A DNA stretch of 64,000 nucleotides. Source: Anas platyrhynchos. Taxonomy: Eukaryota; Chordata; Aves; Anseriformes; Anatidae. The notes under the pieces are model-generated. The model saw only the letters and a list, made by a program, of their open reading frames with translations. It did not search any database and had not been told where the DNA came from. The translations under genes and the position numbers were made by a program. The DNA lies in assembly GCF_047663525.1 (NCBI RefSeq), contig NC_092603.1, positions 909,501-973,500 of the forward strand, given 5' to 3'. Shown piece after piece: positions 8,416 to 18,668 of this stretch (its first letter is position 1; every line of letters starts with the position of its first letter).

Positions 8416-8766
8416 GGACGGCCCCTTTGGGGTAGCTGAAATTGGGATTAACGATGAGATTGGGATCGAGATTGATACCGGGATCGGGGTGCTGGAGGCG
8501 GCCAAGCCCTCCCCAGCTTCCCAGGCTGCTTCCAGCTTTCTCCCAGCTTCCTTCCGTTACTTTCTCACCATGGCGTCACCTTCCCACATCTTTCTGTTGT
8601 CGTTTTTCTGTCTCTTCTGACTTTCTCCCTTCCTTCCAGGTCCTTCCCCCTCTGCAGCACCCCTTGTTGCCTGCCCCTGGCTGCTGCATTCCCAGCCACA
8701 AGCTGCCCTCAGAGGACCCGTGGAAATTTTGGCCCTTGGAGGCCGCTGAGGGGAGGCTCCTGAGAT

Positions 8767-10656
8767 ATGGCTGTGGCGTTGTCTGTGGAGGAGAAGCACA
8801 ATGAGGACAACGATTCTGTGAGGGAGAGTAAGTGTTACGAGGCAGGGGACTCTGATGTTGTCCAGTTTTCCGTGCTCGTTTTCCTGCCCTTGCCGGCTGC
8901 TGACTGCTTCCTGCCTTTGTGGTTCTTTCTCCTACCGTGGTTGCTGTCTTTGTGGAGCGGTACAGTGAAAAATTTGCTTTTTTTTTTTTTTGTCTTTTTT
9001 CTACCTCCCTATGCGCGTTCTCACAGCACTGCAGGCAGGTGAGCGCTTGGAGCTGTGCCCACCACTCCCTTCCTTTGCTGTGCGCTGCAGTGGGTCTGTA
9101 GCTCATGGGTCTGCCTCACCTCATTTTAATTTAATTTAATTTTATTTATTTTATTTATTTATTTTATATTTTCATTTATTATTCTTTTCATCAGGATTTG
9201 GGGTGATTTCCACCACCTGCCTCAGGCTCCGATGTCACTGTTGCGGGTTAAATCTGGGAGGTTTTGGGTCTCGTGGTGGTTTGAGCCGGAACCCCCAGTC
9301 TCAGCTGAAAGTTGCTGGTTTTAGGGTTACTAAAAGCGCGTTAAATAGTTTTACTGAGCTGGTGTTGAGCTGAAATCTTTGTTTTTTCCCCCAAACCCAT
9401 GCTGACTTTCCACCCTAATTAAACTCCCAAATTTCAGCAGAATCCTCTTGAATACTTCTTTTACACTTCCTTTGCCACCCAGCAGCTCTCGCAAGAGAGA
9501 CTGAGGAGCATCAGGGCGTGTAAGCAGGAGGTCGGGTGGTGGAGTAGCTCCCTGGTGTCCCAGAGGGAAGGGAGCCGTGGGAACAAAGAAAAGCTTCAAG
9601 GCCTTGGGACGGTTGGTGAAAGAGGCTTTTTGTCGGAGTGACTGTGTGGCTTTTTGTTGGAGTGGCCTAGATGATCTTCCAAGGTTCCTTCCATTCCCTG
9701 ACGTTCCGTGGAGGTCCAACCGTCCCCCTACCACCAGCGGCACCCCCAGGGTGTGGGGAGGGCCTGGCCTCTCTCAGCCCTGCTGCCAGGGGTCTGCACG
9801 GTGCCGGGACCCCTCACTTCCCCCCCCTTCTTTTCGTTGCAGGTCTTCTTACCAAGTGCAAGGCTAGAAGAGTTGCGGCCTGGAAGCTATACGTGTTCGG
9901 CATCATCAGTCTAATAGAGTTCCTGGTTTTGATTTCCATTATCATCTGTGAGTGTTCCCAAGTGGTTTCGGGGCTCTGCCCTGCGGCCCCAGCTGCAGGC
10001 AGGGGGAAAAAAAAAAAGGGGGCTCGGTGCCTGTATCCAACCCTGCTGCTGCCCCTTCTTTGCTCCTGCAAACCCCTGGATTTCTTTGTCCTTAGGGCTC
10101 TCTCAACGTGCGTATTCCTGCCCCCATTCGTGGATCGGGTTCGAGGGGAAATGTTTCTACTTCTCCGACGGGGAAAAGAACCAAACCTTGAGCCGGGCTG
10201 ACTGCCACGTGCACGGCGCCAACCTGGCCGTGATCCAGTCCAGGGAGGAGCTGGTGAGGCTGGGGCTTTTCTCCTTTTTTATTTTGGGTGGGGGGCAGAG
10301 CTCTGGGGGTGTTGGTGAGCCCCCTTTTCAACCCTGCTCCCCCTCTGCTCCCAGGAGTTCATGATGCGCTATAAAGGTTCTCACGACCACTGGATCGGGC
10401 TGAGCCGCCAGAACCCGAGGCAGCGCTGGGAATGGGACGATGGCACCGAATTTGACAGCTCATTGTGAGTCCGCCCTGCCCTGCACGTGGGTTTTTGGGG
10501 TGAGGGGGCAGAAAGCATGCAGGATGCTCACCCCACTGCCTCCCCTGCAGGTTTCCCATCGGAGGAGGCGAGGATTTTGCTTTCTTGAACAACCAAAGAG
10601 TCACCAGCGCGCGCAGCAGCGGCGAGCGGCACTGGATCTGCACCAGGCAGCCCTGA
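8767..10656 (+). CDS. CLEC2D-like: CLEC2D-like C-type lectin receptor, gene B copy 1 (5 exons, 179 aa)
   Basis: Exons 8767-8827, 9843-9947, 10096-10253, 10355-10464 and 10551-10656; phases 1, 1, 0, 2. Exon 2 with its leader begins at 8640. The tail is MAVALSVEEKHNEDNDSVRE and the membrane segment ends LVLISIII. Here the transmembrane exon ends early at ATCATCT|GTGAGT, a consensus donor. The later site used by gene A reads GCAG|GCAGGG and has lost its GT. The stalk is therefore 17 residues shorter, in the same phase. The lectin domain (CPHSWIGFEGKC to WICTRQP) keeps NQT but lacks the NAS site (CHVHGANLAV). It also lacks the GEC cysteine. Two promoter modules lie upstream, so two first exons are available. 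Kozak context is good (GATATGG). Confidence 0.85.
8835..9842 (+). other. Gene B intron 1: decayed promoter copy, AT-rich repeat, CR1 tail
   Basis: Same make-up as the gene A intron. The possible 12-nt exon is at 9027-9038 between TCACAG and GTGAGC. AT-rich repeat covers 9120-9195 and the CR1 tail about 9656-9708. No independent gene. Confidence 0.6.
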
Positions 10657-13273
10657 GGCCGGCAGACAGGGCGCCTCCAGGTCTCGTGCAGAGAATACCG
10701 CACACCTTGGTGCCCTGTCAGATATTTTGGGGAACTGACAAGACCAGGGTTCATTCCTCAGGCCTGCAGGTGGTGTTTTGTCACAGCTGCTGCTCCTGGA
10801 GCTTTTTCAGGTTTTCTGTCTGCTACTACGCAGTTCCCTTGCTTCTGCAAAACGTTTTTGTCATCTCAAACTCTTGTGCACTACATTTTTGCTTCGTCTT
10901 TATCAGTGCATAGCATTAAGGTAGGAGACACAAGGTTGTATTAGGAAAAGTAGTAATGTAGCGTGTCGTGTTAACTGGCAAGAGATACTCCATTTCCTTT
11001 TTAACTCTTCAAACCCTTTTCTAAGGGCACTTGCACTTTTTTAGCAGAGGAGGAGGAGCATTTTAAAATACAGTGTTTTGTCAAAGAGATATCAGTATTG
11101 TGCCTAGGCAGAAACTGTCACAGGATGGGAATATCTCAGACCGCGTCCTGGAAATGGTTTGGACTGGAAGAAGGCTTCAAGATGGTCCTGTTCCAACCTC
11201 ACTGCCCTGGGCTGAAGTCCCTGAGCTGCTGCAGGGGGTGGAAATCAGCTGTAACCCATCACCCCTGCTGGTGCTATCCTGAGAAATGTGAACAGCAGGT
11301 GTGTGGCTGTGGCAGGGAACAACTTCCCACATTTGCCATTCCTCCTGTACTTGAAGAAACTCTTCACGGGCTCCCAGGCTGGATGGCAGTAGCAGTTCAG
11401 TCAGGTCTCCGTTAATGTGAACTGGTGCCCGTGGAGAGAAATGGTGCCTTTCTCTTGCTTTTCTGCTCCTCTGTATCTTTGTATTATATCAACACTATTT
11501 TTCTACGTACTGTTTTAATATATGTGCAATTTTTTAATAAATTTTTTTTACTGTCTGGCTCTTTTATTGTTTCCTCTTGTGTTACCCTGAGATCCAGCAC
11601 GAGGTGAGTTTTACCCCACTGCTTTCTGCTCCTCCATGAAAACTCTCTCATTATAAGACCAGAGCTCCATCCTGTGCCACATCTCCTGAAAATATTAAGG
11701 ATTTCCTAAGAAAGCCCAGGAAACTTCACTGCAGGTCCCCCAAATCTTGCTTTTAGGACAGCACCTTTGAGAAACAGCAGATCATCTTTGCCAAAAAATA
11801 AGAAATTCTCTGCTTTTGGATCCTGGAAGAGCTCAGCAATTCTAAATGATGCTTCAGGGTGGGGTGCGGAAGGGTTTTGTGTAGGAAGCCCTCGTTCTTT
11901 GCTGACCTAAGCCAGACTTTGTGACATTTAGGTGTGTGAATTCTGGAGAAAAGACTAACAGCAGGAACTGGCATCTTGGTGAAGTGGTTTCTGCTATATT
12001 TCAGGTTGGTGAATTGAATTTGTTAACCAAAAGTGCATTTTTATTGCGTGGAAGTGCCCTGCCTGGGACTGATGGAGGAAAACCGATAAGTCTTAAATTT
12101 ATGTGCTTAGTTAAAGGCAATGCGCCAAGCCCACCGCTGCAAAATTCTCCCAGTTTGGGTTGCAAGAGCAAGTTAAAGCTAAATTATCTGCGTTTGAGGA
12201 AAAAAGACTTAATAACAGCAGTTGGAGCGTGCGCGTAGCAGGAGAGGCAATCAGGCCGTAGGTCTCAGTGAGCAAAATAAGGAAAGAGAGAACAGAAAAC
12301 CCCAGATTAAGGCTGGCTCTGTCTTTGAGAAGCAATTACGTCGGTACTCGTTACCGAACACGTCGCTCACCGGTTCTGCCAGCCCCTCATCTTGTGAAAC
12401 TCTTGCAAACAGCTCAAAGGGCATCAAAAGCCCTCAAAATGCAGGATCGAGTCAAGCCATACAAGGCTAAAAGGTCGCGTTATTCACGAGGTGTTTTTAC
12501 GAGGAGGCTCTTCCACGGATTTGCTTCTACATCTCCAGTCCTGGAGGTGGCACTGGTGGACTTGATTTGGAGCTGGCTGCTTGCTGGGAGGAGCGAGCTC
12601 CTGAAGCTCCCGGAGTGCGTTTCTCGTGCTGTTGTTTTCCAAAGGGAACCAAAAATAAGAGCGCTGCTACAAACCCTACGATCCTCACCGTCACACCTTC
12701 ACCAACCGTCTCCGAGCTGAGGTGCTCCTCAAAAAAACGTCTTCCCAGGATGGAGTTAGCCGTGCAAATGTCCCGTGTTTCACCTGCATACCCTAAAAGC
12801 AAAAAGATCCCCAAAGCAAAATGATTCCCAAAGCAAAAGATTCCAGGAAATCCTTGGAAGTCCATCCTTGCACCGTTTCCATATGCTCACAAGGAACTGG
12901 AAGGCTTTTCCCAGCCGAGCAAGCTTGAAAACTGCTGATTTAACTTGCCAAAAATTGGGAAAAACTCGAATCCCATGCCATTTGACCTTTTTTTTTCCCC
13001 CCATACAAGCTGCATCTTGATGTCTCCTTAGGGTGAATCCTCTGCACGCTCAGGCATGGTTTGATTGGCAGCTTTGTGACCTCTGGTGCTCTAATATTTC
13101 ATTTTATCGTGAAATGAGTCGTGAATGAGTCATTGCCATGTATGACCCTGCTGCCCTGAGAAATTATCAGCTGTTGGGTTGCACTTCAAGTAGTAACTTC
13201 AGTTCCTATCCTGCAGTTTTCAGCTGAATTCCCCTCCTGAGTTTCCTTCAAAGTTTCTGAGCTTTTGTCTCGT
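10657..13273 (+). other. Gene B 3' UTR, poly(A) site and spacer
   Basis: 3' UTR to the AATAAA at 11536-11541, with the CR1 fragment at about 11150-11220. Then the 1.7 kb spacer already described at 3191-4904, including the minus-strand open frame at 12527-12865. No plus-strand gene. Confidence 0.65.
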
Positions 13274-13690
13274 CTGGATCTGCACCAGGCAGCCCTGAGG
13301 CCGGCAGACAGGGCACCTCCAGGTCTCGTGCAGAAAATACCTCACACCTTGGTGCCCTGGCGGATATTTTGGGGAACTGACAAGACCAGGGTTCATTCCT
13401 CAGGCCTGCAGGAGGCATTTTGTCATAGCTGCTGCTTCTGGAGCCTTTTCAGGTTTTCTGCCTGCCACTACGCAGTTCCCTTGGTTCTGCAAAACGTTTT
13501 TGTCATCTCAAACTCTTCTGCACTACATTTTTGCTTCGTCTTTATCAGTGCATAGCATTAAGGTAGATAGTAGAGGCAAGGTTTGATTAGGAAACATAGC
13601 AACATAGGGTGTAATGTAACTGACAACAGATACTCCATTTCCTTTTTAGCTCTTCAAACCCTTTTCTAAGGGCACTTGCACTTTTTTAGC
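13274..13690 (+). pseudogene. Truncated lectin last exon plus UTR, upstream of gene C
   Basis: Again starts at CTGGATCTGCACCAGGCAGC, preceded by TTCTGAGCTTTTGTCTCGT. This is the same junction as at 4905, so the junction was copied with the unit and did not form independently. Confidence 0.85.
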
Positions 13691-13744
13691 AGAGGAGGAG
13701 GAGGTGTACTGGGGGGGTAATACGTTTGGGTTGGGATTTAATGG

Positions 13745-14110
13745 AAAAAAAATGGGGAAAAAAAAAAAAAGTCCCTAAAATGCCTTTCACAAAATGGCGG
13801 CCGAGACCTCCCCTCACAGCTGCCTCAGAGGAGGCGGGTTTTGTTCCGGCCGCTGATTGGCTGGCTGCCTCCGTTGTCCCGCCCTTGCCGGCTGCTGATT
13901 GGCTGCCGGCTGATTAGTTGTACGTGGCAGCGACATTTTCTATTGTGCCCTGGTTGCTGTGGTTGTGTTGCGGGACGGGGAAAATTTCGCTGTTTTTGGC
14001 CATTTTTTGCCTTTTTTTTTAGCCTTTTTTCTACCTTCTTACACGCGTTCTCGCCGCGCCGCACGTGGGTGAGCTGCTTTCAGCGCTCCCTTCCTCTGCT
14101 CTGCGGCGTG
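13745..14110 (+). promoter_or_regulatory. Promoter module 1 of gene C
   Basis: YY1-like AAAATGGCGGCC at 13791-13802 and inverted CCAAT boxes at 13856-13860 and 13898-13902 around CCCGCCC. Between the second box and the leader exon the sequence differs from the other modules (CTGATTAGTTGTACGTGGCAGCGACA replaces the usual CTCCCGCC part). It leads to the leader exon at 14111-14176. Confidence 0.6.
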
Positions 14111-14176
14111 ATGGAGGCAGCGGGACCAGCGGGACCTCCGCGGGGCCGGGGTCGCGGCAGGGCCCGGTGGCACACG
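14111..14176 (+). other. Leader exon E1 of gene C module 1
   Basis: ATG plus 21 codons (MEAAGPAGPPRGRGRGRARW, then HT) ending at ACG|GTGAGT. At 14163 the duplicate at 46005 has T instead of C, changing Ala to Val in this frame. Reading as for the exon at 5740. Confidence 0.4.
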
Positions 14177-14334
14177 GTGAGTTCGGGTTCGGGGGGAGCT
14201 TTGCTGGGGGGGTCCACGTTTTGTGCGGCCCTTTGATGGGCTCTTGTAAGGAGCGGGGCTGGGAGGAGCCCCCGCTTAGCCCCGCTGCCCCTGCGTTTGT
14301 TCGGAAGTTTTTTCCCCGTATGTAAGTGGATGCC

Positions 14335-14545
14335 GGGCTGCGTCTGTGGCTGTGCCCTACAAGCTGGCGGGCAGCGTTTTGGAGTTAGGGCTGCGATTAT
14401 GGTTGGTCGTTGGGATTAGGGCTGGGGTTGGGAGTGGGTTTGGGGCGGCGGGGTGGTGGCGCGGCCGCCGGGCGGTGGAGCCGGTTCCTGGTGCGGCCGC
14501 GGGGCGGTGGCGCCGGACTCCGGCGCGGCCGCGGGGTGGCGGGGC
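14335..14545 (+). repeat. GC-rich minisatellite (short form)
   Basis: Near-copy of 5990-6190: GTTGGGAGTGGGTTTGGGGC and several GCGGCCGC blocks before the GGGATT/GGGATC box. Confidence 0.65.
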
Positions 14546-14762
14546 CCCTTTGGGGTAGCTGAAATTGGGATTATTGATGAGATTGGGATCGAGATTGATA
14601 CCGGGATCGGGGTGCTGGAGGCGGCCAAGCCCTCCCCTGTTTCCCAGGCTGCTGCCGGTTTTCTCCCAGCTTCTTACCGTTACCTTCTCACCGCGGCGTC
14701 ATCTCCCTACATGTTTCTGTCGTCACTTTTCTGCCTTTTCTAACTTTCTCCCTTCTTTCCAG

Positions 14763-14936
14763 GTATTTCCTCCTCTGCAGCACCCCTTGTTGCCTGCCCC
14801 TGGCTCCTGCATTCCCAGCCACAAGCTGCCCTCAGAGGACATTTGGAGATTTTGGCCTGGGGAGGCTCCTGAGATATCGTTGTGGCGCTGCCTGTGGAGG
14901 AGAAGAGGAATGAGGACAACGATTCTGTGAGGGATT
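14763..14936 (+). other. Exon 2 copy without a start codon, gene C module 1
   Basis: Same acceptor and leader as the other exon 2 copies, but the lectin start reads ATC (14876-14878) and the exon ends GATT|GTAAGT. The following frame (VVALPVEEKRNEDNDSVRD) stays open, so the exon may be spliced as leader only or be decaying. The duplicate at 46605-46778 is the same. Confidence 0.6.
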
Positions 14937-14944
14937 GTAAGTGC

Positions 14945-15550
14945 TCTGAGGCAGGTGTGCCCGTTGTGCTGCCCTTGCTGGCTGCTGATTGCCACCCACC
15001 TGCGAGGTTCTTTCTTCTACCATGGTTGCTGTCGTTATGGAGAGGGACAAGGAAAAATTGGCTTTTTTTTGTCATTTTTGGCTTTTTTCTACTGTCCTAC
15101 ACGCGTTCTTGCAGCACTGCAGGCGGGTGAGCGCTTGGAGCTGCTTTCAGCGCTCCCTTCCTCTAATCTGCGCCGTGACGGGTCTGTAGCTGACGGGACT
15201 GCCTCACCTCATTTTATTTTTATTTATTTTTATGCATGTTTATTTTTTCTTCAGGGTTTGGGATGATTTCCACTGCCCGTAGGCACATGTCTGCCTCTCC
15301 TCATTTCATTAACTATTTTATTTTTTCCACCACTTGTGGCTCGTGAGTCTCCCTCACCTCATTGTAGTAGTAGTAGTATTTCTTGAGGAATTGGGGTGAT
15401 TTCCACTGCCTGTAGCTCGTGGATCTGCTAGTTCTTATTTTATTTTTTAATATTATTTTTACTTTTATTTTTTTACTTCTATTTTTATGTGTATTTTACT
15501 TTTTACGTCATTTTATTTTTTCTTGTGGATTTGGGGTGATCTCCCCTCAC
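14945..15550 (+). repeat. Decayed promoter copy and AT-rich tandem repeat
   Basis: Promoter-like 14945-15190 with degraded CCAAT. AT-rich repeat 15190-15540 includes a TAGTAGTAGTAGTATTTC run. The stretch from about 15190 is nearly identical to that at about 17100, an internal tandem duplication with offset 1909. Confidence 0.6.
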
Positions 15551-15867
15551 AGCTGCCTCAGAGGTGGCGGGTTTCGTTCCGGCCGCTGATTGGCTCGTGC
15601 CTCCGTTGTCCTGCTCTTGCTGGCTGCTGATTGGCTCCTGCTGCGAGGTTCTCCCTCCTCCCCGGTTGCTGTCGTTGTGTTGCGAGACAAGGAAAAATTG
15701 GCTTTTTTTGGCCACTTTTTTCCTTTTTTTGGCCTTTTTTCTACCTTCTTACGCGCGTTTTCGCAGTGCTGCACACGGGTGAGCTGCTTTCAGCGCTCCC
15801 TTCCTCTGCTCTGCGCCGCGATTAAGGCAGTGGGGCCGGGGTCGCGGCAGGGGCCGGGGGCACACGG
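15550..15867 (+). promoter_or_regulatory. Promoter module 2 of gene C with ATG-less leader exon
   Basis: Inverted CCAAT at 15589-15593 and 15630-15634. The GC box between them has decayed to CCTGCTC. The leader exon reads ATTAAGGCAGTGG where others have ATGGAGGCAGCGG and ends at CACACG|GTGAGT. The next copy (17460-17776) is almost the same, 1909 bases on. Confidence 0.6.
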
Positions 15868-16004
15868 TGAGTTCGGGTTCAGGGGGAGCGTTGCTGTGGG
15901 GGGTCCACATTTTGTGTGGCCCTTTGAAGGGCTCTTGCAAGGGACGTGACGTATTGGGGGGAGGGCCCCGCTCACCCCGCCCACTTGCGCATGGTCTGTA
16001 TTGG

Positions 16005-16435
16005 AAGCTGAAGCCGCGCGGTGTCTGTGGCTGCGGCCTACAACCTGGTGGGCAGCGTTTTGGGATTGGGGCTGCGATTAAGGTTGGCATTGGGATTAGG
16101 GCTGGGGCCGGGGCTGGGGTTTGGGCCGTGAATGGGCTCGGGGTGGGGGCTGCTCCGTCCAGCCTCGTCCCCGGCACGGCCAGGGGGTTGCCGGGCCCGC
16201 GGCCTGGTGGGAGCCGGGAGCTGCGTCTGTGGCTGCGACCTACAACCTGGTGGGCAGCGTTTTGGGATTGTGGCTGCGATTAAGGTTAGTCATTGGGATT
16301 AGGGCTGGGGTCGAGAATGGGTTTGGGATGGAATTAGGGCTGCGGTTGGGGTTTGGGCCGGGGGCCGGGGTGCGCAGGCGCGGCGGTGGGCAGGGCACGG
16401 GCGCGGCAGCGGCCGGCGGGCGGTGCCGGGCCCCT
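16005..16435 (+). repeat. GC-rich minisatellite, gene C module 2
   Basis: About 1.5 units of the GCTGCGTCTGTGGCTGCG repeat, then a G-rich tail with a GCGCAGGCGCGGCGG block and the GGGATT/GGGATC box before exon 2. Confidence 0.65.
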
Positions 16436-16648
16436 TTGGGGTAGCTGAAATTGGGATTATTGATGAGATTGGGATCGAGATTGATACCGGGATCGGGGTG
16501 TTGGAGGCGGCCAAGCCCTCCCCTGTTTCCCAGGCTGCTGCCGGTTTTCTCCTAGCTTCTTACTGTTACGTTCTCACCGCGGCGTCATTTCCCCACATGT
16601 TTTTATTGTCATTTTTCTGTCTCTTCTGACTTTCTCCATTCCTTCCAG

Positions 16649-16822
16649 GTCCTTCCTCCTCTGCAGCACCCCTTGTTGCCTGCCCCTGGCTGCTGCATTC
16701 CCAGCCACAAGCTGCCCTCAGAGGACATTTGGAGATTTTGGCCTGGGGAGGCTCCTGAGATATTGTTGTGGCGCTGCCTGTGGAGGAGAAGAGGACTGAG
16801 GACAAGGATTCTGTGAGGGAGA
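16649..16822 (+). other. Exon 2 copy without a start codon, gene C module 2
   Basis: The lectin ATG is ATT at 16762-16764. The frame that follows (VVALPVEEKRTEDKDSVRE) is open and the GAGA|GTAAGT donor is intact. Two of the three exon 2 copies of gene C thus lack the start. The duplicate is at 48491-48664. Confidence 0.6.
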
Positions 16823-16829
16823 GTAAGTG

Positions 16830-17460
16830 CTCTGAGGCAGGCGTGCCTGTTGTTGTCCAATTATCCGTGCTCATTTTCCTGCCCTTGCCGGCTGCTGATT
16901 GCCACCCGACTTTGAGGTTCTTCCTCCTACCGTGGTTGCTGTCGTTATGGAGAGGGACAAGGAAAAATTGGCTTTTTTTGTCATTTTTGGCTTTTTTCTA
17001 CTGCCCTACACGCGTTCTCGCAGCACTGCAGGCGGGTGAGCGCTTGGAGCTGCTTTCAGCGTTCCCTTCCTCTAATCTGCGCCGTGACAGGTCTGTAGCT
17101 GATGGGACTCCCTCACCTCATTTTATTTTTATTTATTTTTATGCATGTTTATTTTTTCTTCAGGGTTTGGGATGATTTCCACTGCCCGTAGGCACATGTC
17201 TGCCTCTCCTGATTTCATTAACTATTTTATTTTTTCCACCACTTGTGGCTCGTGAGTCTCCCTCACCTCATTGTAGTAGTAGTAGTATTTCTTGAGGATT
17301 TGGGGGGATTTCCACTGCCTGTAGCTCGTGGGTCTGCTAGATCTTATTTTATTTCTTATTATTATTTTTACTTTTATTTTTTTACTTCTATTTTTATATG
17401 TATTTTACTTTTTACGTCATTTTATTTTTTCTTGTGGATTTGGGGTGATCTCCCCTCACA
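16830..17460 (+). repeat. Decayed promoter copy and AT-rich tandem repeat
   Basis: Same arrangement as 14945-15550, with a slightly different intron start (TTGTTGTCCAATTATCC in place of the TGCCCTTGCTGG part). AT-rich stretch about 17100-17450. Confidence 0.55.
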
Positions 17461-17776
17461 GCTGCCTCAGAGGTGGCGGGTTTCGTTCCGGCCGCTGATT
17501 GGCTCGTGCCTCCGTTGTCCTGCTCTTGCTGGCTGCTGATTGGCTCCTGCTGCGAGGTTCTCCCTCCTCCCCGGTTGCTGTCGTTGTGTTGCGAGACAAG
17601 GAAAAATTGGCTTTTTTTGGCCACTTTTTTCCTTTTTTTGGCCTTTTTTCTACCTTCTTACGCGCGTTTTCGCAGTGCTGCACACGGGTGAGCTGCTTTC
17701 AGCGCTCCCTTCCTCTGCTCTGCGCCGCGATTAAGGCAGTGGGGCCGGGGTCGCGGCAGGGGCCGGGGGCACACGG
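17460..17776 (+). promoter_or_regulatory. Promoter module 3 of gene C with ATG-less leader exon
   Basis: Inverted CCAAT at 17498-17502 and 17539-17543. Near-identical to module 2 and the nearest promoter to the intact exon 2 of gene C. Confidence 0.6.
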
Positions 17777-17929
17777 TGAGTTCGGGTTCAGGGGGAGCGT
17801 TGCTGTGGGGGGTCCACATTTTGTGTGGCCCTTTGAAGGGCTCTTGCAAGGGACGTGACGTATTGGGGGGAGGGCCATGCTCGCTCCGCTCACCCCGCCC
17901 ACTTGCGCATGGAAGCTGAAGCCGGGAGC

Positions 17930-18340
17930 TGTGTCTGTGGCTGCGGCCTACAACCTGGTGGGCAGCGTTTTGGGATTGGGGCTGCGATTAAGGTTGGCAT
18001 TGGGATTAGGGCTGGGGCCGGGGCTGGGGTTTGGGCCGTGAATGGGCTCGGGGTGGGGGCTGCTCCGTCCAGCCTCGTCCCCGGCACGGCCGGGGGGTTG
18101 CCGGGCCCGCGGCCCGGGGGGGAGCCGGGAGCTGCGTCTGTGGCTGCGCCCTACAACCTGGTGGGCAGCGTTTTGGGCTTACGGCTGTGATAAAGGTTGG
18201 TCATTGGGATTAGGGCTGGGGTCGGGAACGGGTTTGGGATAGAATTAGGGCTGCGGTTGGGGTTTGGGCCGTGAATGGGCTCGGGGTGGGGCCGGAGGCC
18301 CGGTGCGCGACGGCGACGGCCGGGGGGCGGTGCCGGGCCC
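17930..18340 (+). repeat. GC-rich minisatellite before gene C exon 2
   Basis: Two units of the GCTGCGTCTGTGGCTGCG repeat and a G-rich tail closing with the GGGATT/GGGATC box. Confidence 0.65.
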
Positions 18341-18668
18341 CTTTGGGGTAGCTGAAATTGGGATTATTGATGAGATTGGGATCGAGATTGATACCGGGAT
18401 CGGGGTGCTGGAGGCGGCCAAGCCCTCCCTTGTTTCCCAGGCTGCTTCCAGCTTTCTCCCAGCTTCTTACTGTTACCTTCTCACCGCAGCGTCACCTTCC
18501 CACATGTTTCTGTTGTCATTTTTCTGTCTTTTCTGACTTTCTCCCTTCCTTCCAGGTCCTTCCTCCTCTGCAGCACCCCTTGTTGCCTGCCCCTGGCTGC
18601 TGCTTTCCCAGCCACAAGCTGCCCTCAGAGGACCTGTGGAGATTTTGGCCTGGGGAGGCTCCTGAGAT

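Noticed and set aside
17281-17300. TAGTAGTAGTAG run as a microsatellite of interest
   Set aside because: Only four or so units; it is part of the AT-rich repeat and differs by a unit between modules in an ordinary way.
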